Below, piece after piece: positions 10,101 to 24,537 of a stretch of 64,000 nucleotides of DNA (its first letter is position 1; every line of letters begins with the position of its first letter). The position numbers were made by a program, and so were the translations under genes. This DNA is from Terebella lapidaria. Its lineage: Eukaryota; Annelida; Polychaeta; Terebellida; Terebellidae. The notes beneath the pieces are model-generated. The model ran no database searches. It worked only from the letters and a program-made list of their open reading frames with translations, and was not told the origin of the DNA. The DNA is taken from NCBI GenBank assembly GCA_949152475.1, contig OX424557.1, positions 24,923,462-24,987,461 on the forward strand, read 5' to 3'.

Positions 10101-12598
10101 TTGTTACATCACTTGTGCATCACTAAGTTGGAAAACCACAGAAATGTTGCTTTAGACCAGTATTCAGATGCATACAAGGTATATTGTATTACTACGCTAC
10201 CGAGTGTTGATATTAGAGACGGTACGTGTGCACAGGGGGTAATCGTTTCCACATCATATTGAATTGTGAACGGGCTGACCAACAGTTTTACCCCAGGTCT
10301 CTTTAAGTCCTAATATCTCAGCGAGTTTTCAAGTTATTTTGAAAATAAAAAGTGCACCTTAAACTAGAAATAACACTGCATTTTTCTACATAAACAGCTT
10401 CAAAATTCAATATCCAATGATTTTTTTAAAATTGGATCCAGAAGAAAATGAAATGTATCCGTAGAATCCGGAATCCGGATCCGATCCGGATCAAACTTGC
10501 AATGTCTGTAGAGGTTGTCATTCTACACATGTGACTAAAATTTCAAGAGAATTCAATAAAAATTAAACGAGTTATGAATTTTTGAAAAATCGCCCCATGT
10601 TAAAGATAGGGATTTTTCGAGTTTTCAAGAATTTTTGATGACGTCATCAATAAACCGATTTTCTTCAAAAACTTTCGGTGTCCTTCCTGGGTGAATACCT
10701 ACCTATCAGAAAAATTTCGTGATGCTCGCACTAAAACTGTGGCCTGTATCGTGCAAACAGACAGACAGACAGACAGACAAACAAACAAACAAACAAACGG
10801 AACTGACCAACATAGTTGTCGAATTTTCAATTCGTCAACTAATAAAGCTCCGCAAGTAGAAGAGACCCTGCGTATATCCGTTTCATGTACAGGATCTTTG
10901 GTTTTTAGATGAATGGTGCTCCCTACGCGTTTTCGTCACCCCCGATAGTGCTGATATAAAAGATCCCCTCGCTTGCCACAGATTGTATTTAGACAAGGGT
11001 TTTAGGCTTTGTTACATCACTTGTGCATCACTAAGTTGGAAAACCACAGAAATGTTGCTTTAGACCAGTATTCAGATGCATACAAGGTATATTGTATTAC
11101 TACGCTACCGAGTGTTGATATTAGAGACGGTACGTGTGCACAGGGGGTAATCGTTTCCACATCATATTGAATTGTGAACGGGCTGACCAACAGTTTTACC
11201 CCAGGTCTCTTTAAGTCCTAATATCTCAGCGAGTTTTCAAGTTATTTTGAAAATAAAAAGTGCACCTTAAACTAGAAATAACACTGCATTTTTCTACATA
11301 AACAGCTTCAAAATTCAATATCCAATGATTTTTTTAAAATTGGATCCAGAAGAAAATGAAATGTATCCGTAGAATCCGGAATCCGGATCCGATCCGGATC
11401 AAACTTGCAATGTCTGTAGAGGTTGTCATTCTACACATGTGACTAAAATTTCAAGAGAATTCAATAAAAATTAAACGAGTTATGAATTTTTGAAAAATCG
11501 CCCCATGTTAAAGATAGGGATTTTTCGAGTTTTCAAGAATTTTTGATGACGTCATCAATAAACCGATTTTCTTCAAAAACTTTCGGTGTCCTTCCTGGGT
11601 GAATACCTACCTATCAGAAAAATTTCGTGATGCTCGCACTAAAACTGTGGCCTGTATCGTGCAAACAGACAGACAGACAGACAGACAAACAAACAAACAA
11701 ACAAACGGAACTGACCAACATAGTTGTCGAATTTTCAATTCGTCAACTAATAAAGCTCCGCAAGTAGAAGAGACCCTGCGTATATCCGTTTCATGTACAG
11801 GATCTTTGGTTTTTAGATGAATGGTGCTCCCTACGCGTTTTCGTCACCCCCGATAGTGCTGATATAAAAGATCCCCTCGCTTGCCACAGATTGTATTTAG
11901 ACAAGGGTTTTAGGCTTTGTTACATCACTTGTGCATCACTAAGTTGGAAAACCACAGAAATGTTGCTTTAGACCAGTATTCAGATGCATACAAGGTATAT
12001 TGTATTACTACGCTACCGAGTGTTGATATTAGAGACGGTACGTGTGCACAGGGGGTAATCGTTTCCACATCATATTGAATTGTGAACGGGCTGACCAACA
12101 GTTTTACCCCAGGTCTCTTTAAGTCCTAATATCTCAGCGAGTTTTCAAGTTATTTTGAAAATAAAAAGTGCACCTTAAACTAGAAATAACACTGCATTTT
12201 TCTACATAAACAGCTTCAAAATTCAATATCCAATGATTTTTTTAAAATTGGATCCAGAAGAAAATGAAATGTATCCGTAGAATCCGGAATCCGGATCCGA
12301 TCCGGATCAAACTTGCAATGTCTGTAGAGGTTGTCATTCTACACATGTGACTAAAATTTCAAGAGAATTCAATAAAAATTAAACGAGTTATGAATTTTTG
12401 AAAAATCGCCCCATGTTAAAGATAGGGATTTTTCGAGTTTTCAAGAATTTTTGATGACGTCATCAATAAACCGATTTTCTTCAAAAACTTTCGGTGTCCT
12501 TCCTGGGTGAATACCTACCTATCAGAAAAATTTCGTGATGCTCGCACTAAAACTGTGGCCTGTATCGTGCAAACAGACAGACAGACAGACAGACAAAC
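7167..12598 (+). repeat. 908-bp satellite block 2 (6 units)
   Basis: Units start (GGAACTG) at 7167, 8075, 8983, 9891, 10799 and 11707. Reading line by line I saw no substitution between units. The last unit ends after (AGAC)5 and a single AAAC, where element A begins, so it is 16 bp short of 908. Each unit has hairpin, TAATAAAG, TATA module, 19-nt palindrome, GATGACGTCATC and microsatellite as in the reference unit at 533. Confidence 0.95.
8091..8115 (+). repeat. Terminal hairpin and tandem junction of the 908-bp unit (representative)
   Basis: 25-nt hairpin with arms GTTGTCGAATT and AATTCGTCAAC around TTC, followed by TAATAAAG and the next unit body. Single inserted elements instead have TAAC-AAAC after their hairpin. 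TAATAAAG contains AATAAA, the polyadenylation hexamer, but no transcript evidence is available here. Confidence 0.7.
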
Positions 12599-13554
12599 AA
12601 AAAATCGGCCATAGGCCAACACTTGACGAAAATCTACACATTTGTTTACATTCAAAACATTTACTCATTATTTACACATTGATGGCATCCCCTGACAACA
12701 TATAGCATTGGAAACTGAACCATTTGAAACATCTAGTTTGCGTATGTATCAACATAATATATTACCTCTAACCATGCTAACGGCACAAAATTTTGATGAT
12801 GCCACTACTAAAAAACCTAAAATATATCAAAATTACAAAAATCCAAAAACAAATATCGATAGCCTAAAAATGAGCGAATAACAAACAGCAAATATTCCCG
12901 CACAAATATGAAATTACATTGTCAACAAGTAAACAAAACAAATAGAGAGGCTTAGACATGTGGCGATTGCACAGCCCTAAAATATGACCTAATAATTGCT
13001 TGTCTTCTTTTTATCAATGTTTTTTGTATTAACAAACAGTTGTAATTAGGTCATATTTTAAGGCTATGAAGAATGGAGTTAACACAAACGCGTTATGACA
13101 AAAACATGCATCGCTCGATCATAATGAAACCAATGACACCCTGTAAAATGACACGATACAGTGTTTAATCTGGGCCATTCGCCATGCAACTTACCAGACC
13201 CCCAATCCCACATGCATCATATGAAGCAGACAAATCATCTGGTACACGCCTTTTGTCATGCATTTGTTAGCAGCTAATACCACAGATCATTCACAGTTGT
13301 GGCCGTAATGCTGAATTTAAAGCGGCTTGTAACTTTAAATATAAAGAACAAACTAGATTTTGATGATACCACTAGAAAGCCCGATAAAATAGTTTGTCGC
13401 TATTCGTGGAACAGTGTTTTTCTCCTTCAAAGGTGATCATTATAATTCGAAACAATAGAATTACATAAAGCATGGCAGGTTTGGGATGCTTACAAGACCA
13501 CCCAGAAACAGAAAAAGTCATTTGGAATTGAATTTTAGAAGAAAAAAAAATCAG

Positions 13555-13625
13555 TCAATAGTGAGAATCGAACCACTGACCCCTCGCACACATACCTAAC
13601 GCCTCTACTGACTGCGCCATTCTGT
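13555..13625 (-). repeat. tRNA-derived SINE-like segment
   Basis: On the minus strand the sequence has an A-box-like TGGCGCAGTCAGTAGAGG (plus 13602-13619) and a B-box-like GGTTCGATTCTC (plus 13563-13574) at tRNA-like spacing. This is the internal Pol III promoter layout of tRNAs and tRNA-derived SINEs. The anticodon arm does not fold well, so it is a relic or a SINE head rather than a working tRNA. On the minus strand, the T-rich complement of GAAGAAAAAAAAA (near 13540-13550) lies just downstream. Confidence 0.6.
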
Positions 13626-13739
13626 TCATTGAAACTCAAAAGTGTAAAGTATAGTGCGTAGGAGAGACTTCGCTCAGGATAAACACTGAATTGTGCCATG
13701 GCTGTACATTGGACTGGCAGCGTGCAGAATTCGATCGGG

Positions 13740-14740
13740 AAAACTCGTGACCTTGAGTTCTACAACTTCACAATCTTATTCTGCGTGATCAGGCACAACT
13801 CCTGAGTAAAATCCGGCAATATATATTGGAACCTGGCTCTATAATGTGGTTTTGAATATTGTGAGACAGGAAAAACCTAAATTCATGACCCCCAAATTTT
13901 CGACCTGGACCGAAAATCCAGAGTTTTGGTCATACGACCATCGGACATGTATCATATGATGCGGATTTGACCATAGAAAAATACAAAAATAATCAGAAAA
14001 AATAATCATGATTACAAGCGGAGTTATCACAATTTTTCAATTTTGACCTTTACTATGACCTTAACTGTAATTCTTGACCTTGAGCCCTATAACTTCACAG
14101 TCATGTTCTGCGTGAGAAGGCACAACTCCTGAGTAAAAATCAGAAACATATATTGGATCCTGGCTCTACAATAGGGTTTTGAAAATTGAGACAAGCAAGA
14201 CCTAAGTTCATGACCCCCAAATTTTCTACGTGGACCGAAAATCGAGATTTTAGGTCATACGACCAACAGACATGCATCATGTGATGCGGAATTGACCATA
14301 GAAAAATAGAAAAATACACAGAAAAAATAATCTTGAGTAGAAGCGGAGTTATCACGATTTTTCGATTTTGACCTTTACTATGACCTTAACTCTTATCCTT
14401 GACCCTGAGTTCTGAAACTTCAGGATCTTGTTCTGCGTGATACGGCACAACTCCTGAGTAAAAATCAGCAACATATATCGGAACCTGGCTCTATAATATG
14501 ATTTTGAATATTGTGAGAGAGGAAAAACCTAAATCTTGACCCCCAAATTTTCGACCTGGACCGAAAATCGGGAATTTGGGTCGTACGACCATCGGACATG
14601 CATCAGATGATGCAGAATTGACCATAGAAAAATATAAAAATACCCAGAAAAAATAATCTCAGTTAGAAGCGAAGTTATCGCGATTTTTCGATTTTGACCT
14701 TTTCTATGACCTTGACCTCAATTTTTGACCTTGACCTCCT
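13740..14740 (+). repeat. Core tandem array of ~326-bp repeats in element A
   Basis: The landmark CTGCGTGA occurs at 13781, 14108 and 14433 (spacings 327 and 325), each followed by GGCACAACTCCTGAGTAAAA, a CCTGGCTCTA block, a CCCCCAAATTTTC block and TTGACCATAGAAAAAT. Each unit ends in TGACCT-rich sequence. Unit-to-unit divergence is visible, so the array is older than the 908-bp amplification. Minus-strand open frames here are repeat-derived. Confidence 0.85.
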
Positions 14741-14880
14741 AAAAGTTTACCACTTGGTACGAAATTGATTGTCCACCTTCTGGTGAAGTTTCATGACGAT
14801 ACGATCAAAATTGTGACCTGTAGAGTGAAAACAAACAAACACACAAACAAACAAACGGATAAACTCAACTGACCAACATA

Positions 14881-14905
14881 CTTGACGAAATTTAATTTCG
14901 TCAAG
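14881..14905 (+). repeat. 3' terminal hairpin of element A
   Basis: Perfect 12-bp stem, arms CTTGACGAAATT and AATTTCGTCAAG with one central base. Preceded by AACTGACCAACATA and followed by TAAC and three AAAC units. Confidence 0.8.
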
Positions 14906-14921
14906 TAACAAACAAACAAAC

Positions 14922-16695
14922 GGAACTGACCAACATAGTTGTCGAATTTTCAATTCGTCAACTAATAAAGCTCCGCAAGTAGAAGAGACCCTGCGTATAT
15001 CCGTTTCATGTACAGGATCTTTGGTTTTTAGATGAATGGTGCTCCCTACGCGTTTTCGTCACCCCCGATAGTGCTGATATAAAAGATCCCCTCGCTTGCC
15101 ACAGATTGTATTTAGACAAGGGTTTTAGGCTTTGTTACATCACTTGTGCATCACTAAGTTGGAAAACCACAGAAATGTTGCTTTAGACCAGTATTCAGAT
15201 GCATACAAGGTATATTGTATTACTACGCTACCGAGTGTTGATATTAGAGACGGTACGTGTGCACAGGGGGTAATCGTTTCCACATCATATTGAATTGTGA
15301 ACGGGCTGACCAACAGTTTTACCCCAGGTCTCTTTAAGTCCTAATATCTCAGCGAGTTTTCAAGTTATTTTGAAAATAAAAAGTGCACCTTAAACTAGAA
15401 ATAACACTGCATTTTTCTACATAAACAGCTTCAAAATTCAATATCCAATGATTTTTTTAAAATTGGATCCAGAAGAAAATGAAATGTATCCGTAGAATCC
15501 GGAATCCGGATCCGATCCGGATCAAACTTGCAATGTCTGTAGAGGTTGTCATTCTACACATGTGACTAAAATTTCAAGAGAATTCAATAAAAATTAAACG
15601 AGTTATGAATTTTTGAAAAATCGCCCCATGTTAAAGATAGGGATTTTTCGAGTTTTCAAGAATTTTTGATGACGTCATCAATAAACCGATTTTCTTCAAA
15701 AACTTTCGGTGTCCTTCCTGGGTGAATACCTACCTATCAGAAAAATTTCGTGATGCTCGCACTAAAACTGTGGCCTGTATCGTGCAAACAGACAGACAGA
15801 CAGACAGACAAACAAACAAACAAACAAACGGAACTGACCAACATAGTTGTCGAATTTTCAATTCGTCAACTAATAAAGCTCCGCAAGTAGAAGAGACCCT
15901 GCGTATATCCGTTTCATGTACAGGATCTTTGGTTTTTAGATGAATGGTGCTCCCTACGCGTTTTCGTCACCCCCGATAGTGCTGATATAAAAGATCCCCT
16001 CGCTTGCCACAGATTGTATTTAGACAAGGGTTTTAGGCTTTGTTACATCACTTGTGCATCACTAAGTTGGAAAACCACAGAAATGTTGCTTTAGACCAGT
16101 ATTCAGATGCATACAAGGTATATTGTATTACTACGCTACCGAGTGTTGATATTAGAGACGGTACGTGTGCACAGGGGGTAATCGTTTCCACATCATATTG
16201 AATTGTGAACGGGCTGACCAACAGTTTTACCCCAGGTCTCTTTAAGTCCTAATATCTCAGCGAGTTTTCAAGTTATTTTGAAAATAAAAAGTGCACCTTA
16301 AACTAGAAATAACACTGCATTTTTCTACATAAACAGCTTCAAAATTCAATATCCAATGATTTTTTTAAAATTGGATCCAGAAGAAAATGAAATGTATCCG
16401 TAGAATCCGGAATCCGGATCCGATCCGGATCAAACTTGCAATGTCTGTAGAGGTTGTCATTCTACACATGTGACTAAAATTTCAAGAGAATTCAATAAAA
16501 ATTAAACGAGTTATGAATTTTTGAAAAATCGCCCCATGTTAAAGATAGGGATTTTTCGAGTTTTCAAGAATTTTTGATGACGTCATCAATAAACCGATTT
16601 TCTTCAAAAACTTTCGGTGTCCTTCCTGGGTGAATACCTACCTATCAGAAAAATTTCGTGATGCTCGCACTAAAACTGTGGCCTGTATCGTGCAA

Positions 16696-16726
<31 letters not shown>

Positions 16727-19700
16727 AACAAACAAACAAACGGAACTGACCAACATAGTTGTCGAATTTTCAATTCGTCAACTAATAAAGCTCCGCAAGT
16801 AGAAGAGACCCTGCGTATATCCGTTTCATGTACAGGATCTTTGGTTTTTAGATGAATGGTGCTCCCTACGCGTTTTCGTCACCCCCGATAGTGCTGATAT
16901 AAAAGATCCCCTCGCTTGCCACAGATTGTATTTAGACAAGGGTTTTAGGCTTTGTTACATCACTTGTGCATCACTAAGTTGGAAAACCACAGAAATGTTG
17001 CTTTAGACCAGTATTCAGATGCATACAAGGTATATTGTATTACTACGCTACCGAGTGTTGATATTAGAGACGGTACGTGTGCACAGGGGGTAATCGTTTC
17101 CACATCATATTGAATTGTGAACGGGCTGACCAACAGTTTTACCCCAGGTCTCTTTAAGTCCTAATATCTCAGCGAGTTTTCAAGTTATTTTGAAAATAAA
17201 AAGTGCACCTTAAACTAGAAATAACACTGCATTTTTCTACATAAACAGCTTCAAAATTCAATATCCAATGATTTTTTTAAAATTGGATCCAGAAGAAAAT
17301 GAAATGTATCCGTAGAATCCGGAATCCGGATCCGATCCGGATCAAACTTGCAATGTCTGTAGAGGTTGTCATTCTACACATGTGACTAAAATTTCAAGAG
17401 AATTCAATAAAAATTAAACGAGTTATGAATTTTTGAAAAATCGCCCCATGTTAAAGATAGGGATTTTTCGAGTTTTCAAGAATTTTTGATGACGTCATCA
17501 ATAAACCGATTTTCTTCAAAAACTTTCGGTGTCCTTCCTGGGTGAATACCTACCTATCAGAAAAATTTCGTGATGCTCGCACTAAAACTGTGGCCTGTAT
17601 CGTGCAAACAGACAGACAGACAGACAGACAAACAAACAAACAAACAAACGGAACTGACCAACATAGTTGTCGAATTTTCAATTCGTCAACTAATAAAGCT
17701 CCGCAAGTAGAAGAGACCCTGCGTATATCCGTTTCATGTACAGGATCTTTGGTTTTTAGATGAATGGTGCTCCCTACGCGTTTTCGTCACCCCCGATAGT
17801 GCTGATATAAAAGATCCCCTCGCTTGCCACAGATTGTATTTAGACAAGGGTTTTAGGCTTTGTTACATCACTTGTGCATCACTAAGTTGGAAAACCACAG
17901 AAATGTTGCTTTAGACCAGTATTCAGATGCATACAAGGTATATTGTATTACTACGCTACCGAGTGTTGATATTAGAGACGGTACGTGTGCACAGGGGGTA
18001 ATCGTTTCCACATCATATTGAATTGTGAACGGGCTGACCAACAGTTTTACCCCAGGTCTCTTTAAGTCCTAATATCTCAGCGAGTTTTCAAGTTATTTTG
18101 AAAATAAAAAGTGCACCTTAAACTAGAAATAACACTGCATTTTTCTACATAAACAGCTTCAAAATTCAATATCCAATGATTTTTTTAAAATTGGATCCAG
18201 AAGAAAATGAAATGTATCCGTAGAATCCGGAATCCGGATCCGATCCGGATCAAACTTGCAATGTCTGTAGAGGTTGTCATTCTACACATGTGACTAAAAT
18301 TTCAAGAGAATTCAATAAAAATTAAACGAGTTATGAATTTTTGAAAAATCGCCCCATGTTAAAGATAGGGATTTTTCGAGTTTTCAAGAATTTTTGATGA
18401 CGTCATCAATAAACCGATTTTCTTCAAAAACTTTCGGTGTCCTTCCTGGGTGAATACCTACCTATCAGAAAAATTTCGTGATGCTCGCACTAAAACTGTG
18501 GCCTGTATCGTGCAAACAGACAGACAGACAGACAGACAAACAAACAAACAAACAAACGGAACTGACCAACATAGTTGTCGAATTTTCAATTCGTCAACTA
18601 ATAAAGCTCCGCAAGTAGAAGAGACCCTGCGTATATCCGTTTCATGTACAGGATCTTTGGTTTTTAGATGAATGGTGCTCCCTACGCGTTTTCGTCACCC
18701 CCGATAGTGCTGATATAAAAGATCCCCTCGCTTGCCACAGATTGTATTTAGACAAGGGTTTTAGGCTTTGTTACATCACTTGTGCATCACTAAGTTGGAA
18801 AACCACAGAAATGTTGCTTTAGACCAGTATTCAGATGCATACAAGGTATATTGTATTACTACGCTACCGAGTGTTGATATTAGAGACGGTACGTGTGCAC
18901 AGGGGGTAATCGTTTCCACATCATATTGAATTGTGAACGGGCTGACCAACAGTTTTACCCCAGGTCTCTTTAAGTCCTAATATCTCAGCGAGTTTTCAAG
19001 TTATTTTGAAAATAAAAAGTGCACCTTAAACTAGAAATAACACTGCATTTTTCTACATAAACAGCTTCAAAATTCAATATCCAATGATTTTTTTAAAATT
19101 GGATCCAGAAGAAAATGAAATGTATCCGTAGAATCCGGAATCCGGATCCGATCCGGATCAAACTTGCAATGTCTGTAGAGGTTGTCATTCTACACATGTG
19201 ACTAAAATTTCAAGAGAATTCAATAAAAATTAAACGAGTTATGAATTTTTGAAAAATCGCCCCATGTTAAAGATAGGGATTTTTCGAGTTTTCAAGAATT
19301 TTTGATGACGTCATCAATAAACCGATTTTCTTCAAAAACTTTCGGTGTCCTTCCTGGGTGAATACCTACCTATCAGAAAAATTTCGTGATGCTCGCACTA
19401 AAACTGTGGCCTGTATCGTGCAAACAGACAGACAGACAGACAGACAAACAAACAAACAAACAAACGGAACTGACCAACATAGTTGTCGAATTTTCAATTC
19501 GTCAACTAATAAAGCTCCGCAAGTAGAAGAGACCCTGCGTATATCCGTTTCATGTACAGGATCTTTGGTTTTTAGATGAATGGTGCTCCCTACGCGTTTT
19601 CGTCACCCCCGATAGTGCTGATATAAAAGATCCCCTCGCTTGCCACAGATTGTATTTAGACAAGGGTTTTAGGCTTTGTTACATCACTTGTGCATCACTA

Positions 19701-22185
19701 AGTTGGAAAACCACAGAAATGTTGCTTTAGACCAGTATTCAGATGCATACAAGGTATATTGTATTACTACGCTACCGAGTGTTGATATTAGAGACGGTAC
19801 GTGTGCACAGGGGGTAATCGTTTCCACATCATATTGAATTGTGAACGGGCTGACCAACAGTTTTACCCCAGGTCTCTTTAAGTCCTAATATCTCAGCGAG
19901 TTTTCAAGTTATTTTGAAAATAAAAAGTGCACCTTAAACTAGAAATAACACTGCATTTTTCTACATAAACAGCTTCAAAATTCAATATCCAATGATTTTT
20001 TTAAAATTGGATCCAGAAGAAAATGAAATGTATCCGTAGAATCCGGAATCCGGATCCGATCCGGATCAAACTTGCAATGTCTGTAGAGGTTGTCATTCTA
20101 CACATGTGACTAAAATTTCAAGAGAATTCAATAAAAATTAAACGAGTTATGAATTTTTGAAAAATCGCCCCATGTTAAAGATAGGGATTTTTCGAGTTTT
20201 CAAGAATTTTTGATGACGTCATCAATAAACCGATTTTCTTCAAAAACTTTCGGTGTCCTTCCTGGGTGAATACCTACCTATCAGAAAAATTTCGTGATGC
20301 TCGCACTAAAACTGTGGCCTGTATCGTGCAAACAGACAGACAGACAGACAGACAAACAAACAAACAAACAAACGGAACTGACCAACATAGTTGTCGAATT
20401 TTCAATTCGTCAACTAATAAAGCTCCGCAAGTAGAAGAGACCCTGCGTATATCCGTTTCATGTACAGGATCTTTGGTTTTTAGATGAATGGTGCTCCCTA
20501 CGCGTTTTCGTCACCCCCGATAGTGCTGATATAAAAGATCCCCTCGCTTGCCACAGATTGTATTTAGACAAGGGTTTTAGGCTTTGTTACATCACTTGTG
20601 CATCACTAAGTTGGAAAACCACAGAAATGTTGCTTTAGACCAGTATTCAGATGCATACAAGGTATATTGTATTACTACGCTACCGAGTGTTGATATTAGA
20701 GACGGTACGTGTGCACAGGGGGTAATCGTTTCCACATCATATTGAATTGTGAACGGGCTGACCAACAGTTTTACCCCAGGTCTCTTTAAGTCCTAATATC
20801 TCAGCGAGTTTTCAAGTTATTTTGAAAATAAAAAGTGCACCTTAAACTAGAAATAACACTGCATTTTTCTACATAAACAGCTTCAAAATTCAATATCCAA
20901 TGATTTTTTTAAAATTGGATCCAGAAGAAAATGAAATGTATCCGTAGAATCCGGAATCCGGATCCGATCCGGATCAAACTTGCAATGTCTGTAGAGGTTG
21001 TCATTCTACACATGTGACTAAAATTTCAAGAGAATTCAATAAAAATTAAACGAGTTATGAATTTTTGAAAAATCGCCCCATGTTAAAGATAGGGATTTTT
21101 CGAGTTTTCAAGAATTTTTGATGACGTCATCAATAAACCGATTTTCTTCAAAAACTTTCGGTGTCCTTCCTGGGTGAATACCTACCTATCAGAAAAATTT
21201 CGTGATGCTCGCACTAAAACTGTGGCCTGTATCGTGCAAACAGACAGACAGACAGACAGACAAACAAACAAACAAACAAACGGAACTGACCAACATAGTT
21301 GTCGAATTTTCAATTCGTCAACTAATAAAGCTCCGCAAGTAGAAGAGACCCTGCGTATATCCGTTTCATGTACAGGATCTTTGGTTTTTAGATGAATGGT
21401 GCTCCCTACGCGTTTTCGTCACCCCCGATAGTGCTGATATAAAAGATCCCCTCGCTTGCCACAGATTGTATTTAGACAAGGGTTTTAGGCTTTGTTACAT
21501 CACTTGTGCATCACTAAGTTGGAAAACCACAGAAATGTTGCTTTAGACCAGTATTCAGATGCATACAAGGTATATTGTATTACTACGCTACCGAGTGTTG
21601 ATATTAGAGACGGTACGTGTGCACAGGGGGTAATCGTTTCCACATCATATTGAATTGTGAACGGGCTGACCAACAGTTTTACCCCAGGTCTCTTTAAGTC
21701 CTAATATCTCAGCGAGTTTTCAAGTTATTTTGAAAATAAAAAGTGCACCTTAAACTAGAAATAACACTGCATTTTTCTACATAAACAGCTTCAAAATTCA
21801 ATATCCAATGATTTTTTTAAAATTGGATCCAGAAGAAAATGAAATGTATCCGTAGAATCCGGAATCCGGATCCGATCCGGATCAAACTTGCAATGTCTGT
21901 AGAGGTTGTCATTCTACACATGTGACTAAAATTTCAAGAGAATTCAATAAAAATTAAACGAGTTATGAATTTTTGAAAAATCGCCCCATGTTAAAGATAG
22001 GGATTTTTCGAGTTTTCAAGAATTTTTGATGACGTCATCAATAAACCGATTTTCTTCAAAAACTTTCGGTGTCCTTCCTGGGTGAATACCTACCTATCAG
22101 AAAAATTTCGTGATGCTCGCACTAAAACTGTGGCCTGTATCGTGCAAACAGACAGACAGACAGACAGACAAACAAACAAACAAAC
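14922..22185 (+). repeat. 908-bp satellite block 3 (8 units)
   Basis: Units start at 14922, 15830, 16742, 17650, 18558, 19466, 20374 and 21282. The unit 15830-16741 is 912 bp because its tail has (AGAC)6 instead of (AGAC)5. The last unit ends with (AAAC)4 at element B. Apart from the tetranucleotide I saw no substitution between units. Confidence 0.95.
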
Positions 22186-24537
22186 GAGGGGCCATAGGCC
22201 CGGCAGTTGACGAATTAGGAAGGTTACCGGACAATATATATATTTTAGATATATGTTTTAGTGAGATATTAGCCATTTTGTGCTCTGACCTCAATTTTCA
22301 AATCATGAGAAGATATAACATATATCATTTCCTATACATGTATGTTGAAAGCTGTAAAGTCGATAAAAAGCGATATATTAGCCACATTGTGCTCTGACCT
22401 TGAAAATGAGGTCGAAGGTCAAATGTCAAGGTCACAGAAGATAGAACTCGAGTTAATCTACAATATGAACTTGGTTTGAAGTCTCTAGGGCGATTAGAAC
22501 CGAAGTTATGGCCATTTATGTGTTTTCGACACTTTATGTGACCTTGACCTTGACCTTGACCTTTGACCTAGGGTCCCCAAATTTCACCCATTTGCAAGTA
22601 TATACATAAGCATTTTATACGTACAATTTGGTCATGATACGTCCAAAACTGTGGCTTGTAGAGCGGTAATATACGAAGAACAAACTAGATTTTGATGATA
22701 ACAATAGAATGCAAAGCAGTTTTTCCGTTGCCATGGCAACATTTTTCAGGCGAATTTGACTAAAATCAATGGGTGCCTGGCTTTGAGCCTAAAAAGTGTT
22801 CCCATAAAGTTTGGTGATGATCCGACCTAAACTGTGATATGTTTCAGTTAGTTTGAAAATTTGACCTTGAAGTTTTGAATGTGTCCTCATTTTTGCGACC
22901 AAGTTCAAGGTCAATCATAAAATTGACATGTACATATGATTACCATGCCTCTTCTGAATGATATGGTTCAAATTTTATGAGACTACAACGATTCAAGCAG
23001 ATGTTATAACCGAAAAGGTGTTTTTCTAGGATTTCGATGACCTTGACCTTGACCTTTTACCTTTGTATTTCAATTCGTAGAGGTCAATGCTATTAATATG
23101 CATGTCAAGTTTCAAGATATTCCATACAGTATTGACGCTGGTATGGCCTTTTGAAATTTCGGTAATTTGACGTTTATGACGTCATTGTGACGTGAGTGTA
23201 CGTCGCAGCGCCAAAAATAAGGTATCACTGCAATCAGGGGCCCAAGACCTTTCCAACGATATACTACTCGATATGATTCGCTGACCTTCGTACTTGACCT
23301 TGACATTCACCTCATGGCAAACTCTCAAGGTCAAGGTCAAATGCCAAGGTCAAGGTCACAGAAGATAGAACAAGAGTTTATCTACAATATGAACTTGGTT
23401 TGAAGTCTCTAGCACAAATAGAACCGGAGTTATGGCCACTTATGTGTTTTTAACATTTTGCGTGACCTTGACCTTGACTTTGGACCTTGAGTCACAAAAA
23501 TTGTGCATTGTCTGTGCATGAATATATATATTGTATCTGTAAAATTTCATCAGAATCAAACAAAATTTGTGGACACTACGACCGTTTGAAATTTTGAAAA
23601 ATTAACGTTTATGACGTCACTGTGACGTCAATAAACGTCACAGCTCAAAACTGATGAAAAGGTATGTACCAGGGAATCAAGACCTTTCATTTGATATACT
23701 ACTTGATAGGTTTCAGTTAGTTTTAAAATTTGACCTTGAAGTTCTCCTCATATGACCTTATTTTCCTGACCAAGTTCAAGGTCAATCATGAAATTGACAT
23801 ATAGGTTCGATTGCTATACCTCTTCTAAACCATATGGTTCAAATTTCATGAACCTACGACAATTCAAACGGATGTTATTACCGGAAATGTGTTTTTCTGG
23901 GATTTCGATGACCTTGACCTTGACCTTTGACCTTTGCACTTAAATTCGTAGAGGTCATTGCTGTCAATATGCATATCAAGTTTCAAGAGATTCCATGCAG
24001 TATTGACGATGTTATGGCCTTTTGAAATTTCTGGAATTTGACGTTTATGACGTCATTGTGACGTCAGTGTACGTCGCAGCGCCAAAAATAGGGTATCACT
24101 GCGATCAGGGGGTCAAGACCTTTCCAATGATATATTACTCGATATGAGTTACTGCGCTGATCTTCGTACTTGACCTTGACTTCGACCTGGGGCAAACTTC
24201 TCAAGGTCAAGGTCAAATGTCAAGGTCAAGGTCACAGACGATAGAACTCGAGTGTATCTACAATATGCACTTGGTTAGAAGTCTCTAGAACGATTAGAAC
24301 CGGAGTTATGACCACTTATGTGTTTTCAACGTTTTGTGTGACCTTGACCTTGACCTTTGACTTAGGGTCACCAAAATTCACCGGTTTCCAGGTATATACC
24401 TAGGCATTGTATCCATACGATTTTGTGATGATCCGGCCAAAACTGTGGCCTGTAACGTGCAAACAGACAAACAAACAGACAAACAGACAAACCGAACTGA
24501 CCAACATAGTTGACGAATTTTTAATTCGTCAACTAAC
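22186..24537 (+). mobile_element. Element B, complete Helentron/HINE-like element
   Basis: It starts GAGGGG after (AAAC)4, with GGCC-ATA-GGCC at 22190-22200 and GTTGACGAATT at 22206-22216. It ends with the hairpin at 24509-24533, whose right arm AATTCGTCAAC is the exact reverse complement of the 5' sequence, then TAAC and one AAAC. The interior has two ~871-bp repeats (landmark ATTTCGATGACC at 23031 and 23902), each with TGACCT clusters, TTTATGACGTCATTGTGACGT and AGGTCA clusters. Much of this repeat recurs in element F near 62240-62520. Copy B' is at 33622-35966. Confidence 0.7.

Larger units (their letters stand above)
12599..14909 (+). mobile_element. Element A, complete Helentron/HINE-like element
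   Basis: It starts in an A-run after one AAAC, with GGCC-ATA-GGCC at 12607-12617 and CTTGACGAAA at 12622-12631. It ends with the hairpin at 14881-14905, whose last ten bases TTTCGTCAAG are the reverse complement of that 5' sequence, then TAAC and three AAAC. The left third is unique AT-rich sequence; a minus-strand tRNA-like segment follows at 13555-13625, then three ~326-bp core repeats, TGACCT copies and an AAAC-rich tail. A second copy A' lies at 37779-40089, exactly 25180 bp away, with about 25-30 differences counted by eye (a little over 1%). Confidence 0.7.

Noticed and set aside
7167..12598. CRISPR array or bacterial repeat locus
   Set aside because: The repeat period is 908 bp with no short repeats separated by unique spacers and no cas genes; the context is eukaryotic.
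13555..13625. A functional tRNA gene
   Set aside because: A and B boxes are visible, but the acceptor and anticodon stems do not pair acceptably and the segment is carried inside element A; it is a tRNA-derived relic.
13839..14355. Minus-strand frames starting MITPL in elements A and A'
   Set aside because: They are in the ~326-bp core repeats, one per repeat, with changing length and no known domain.
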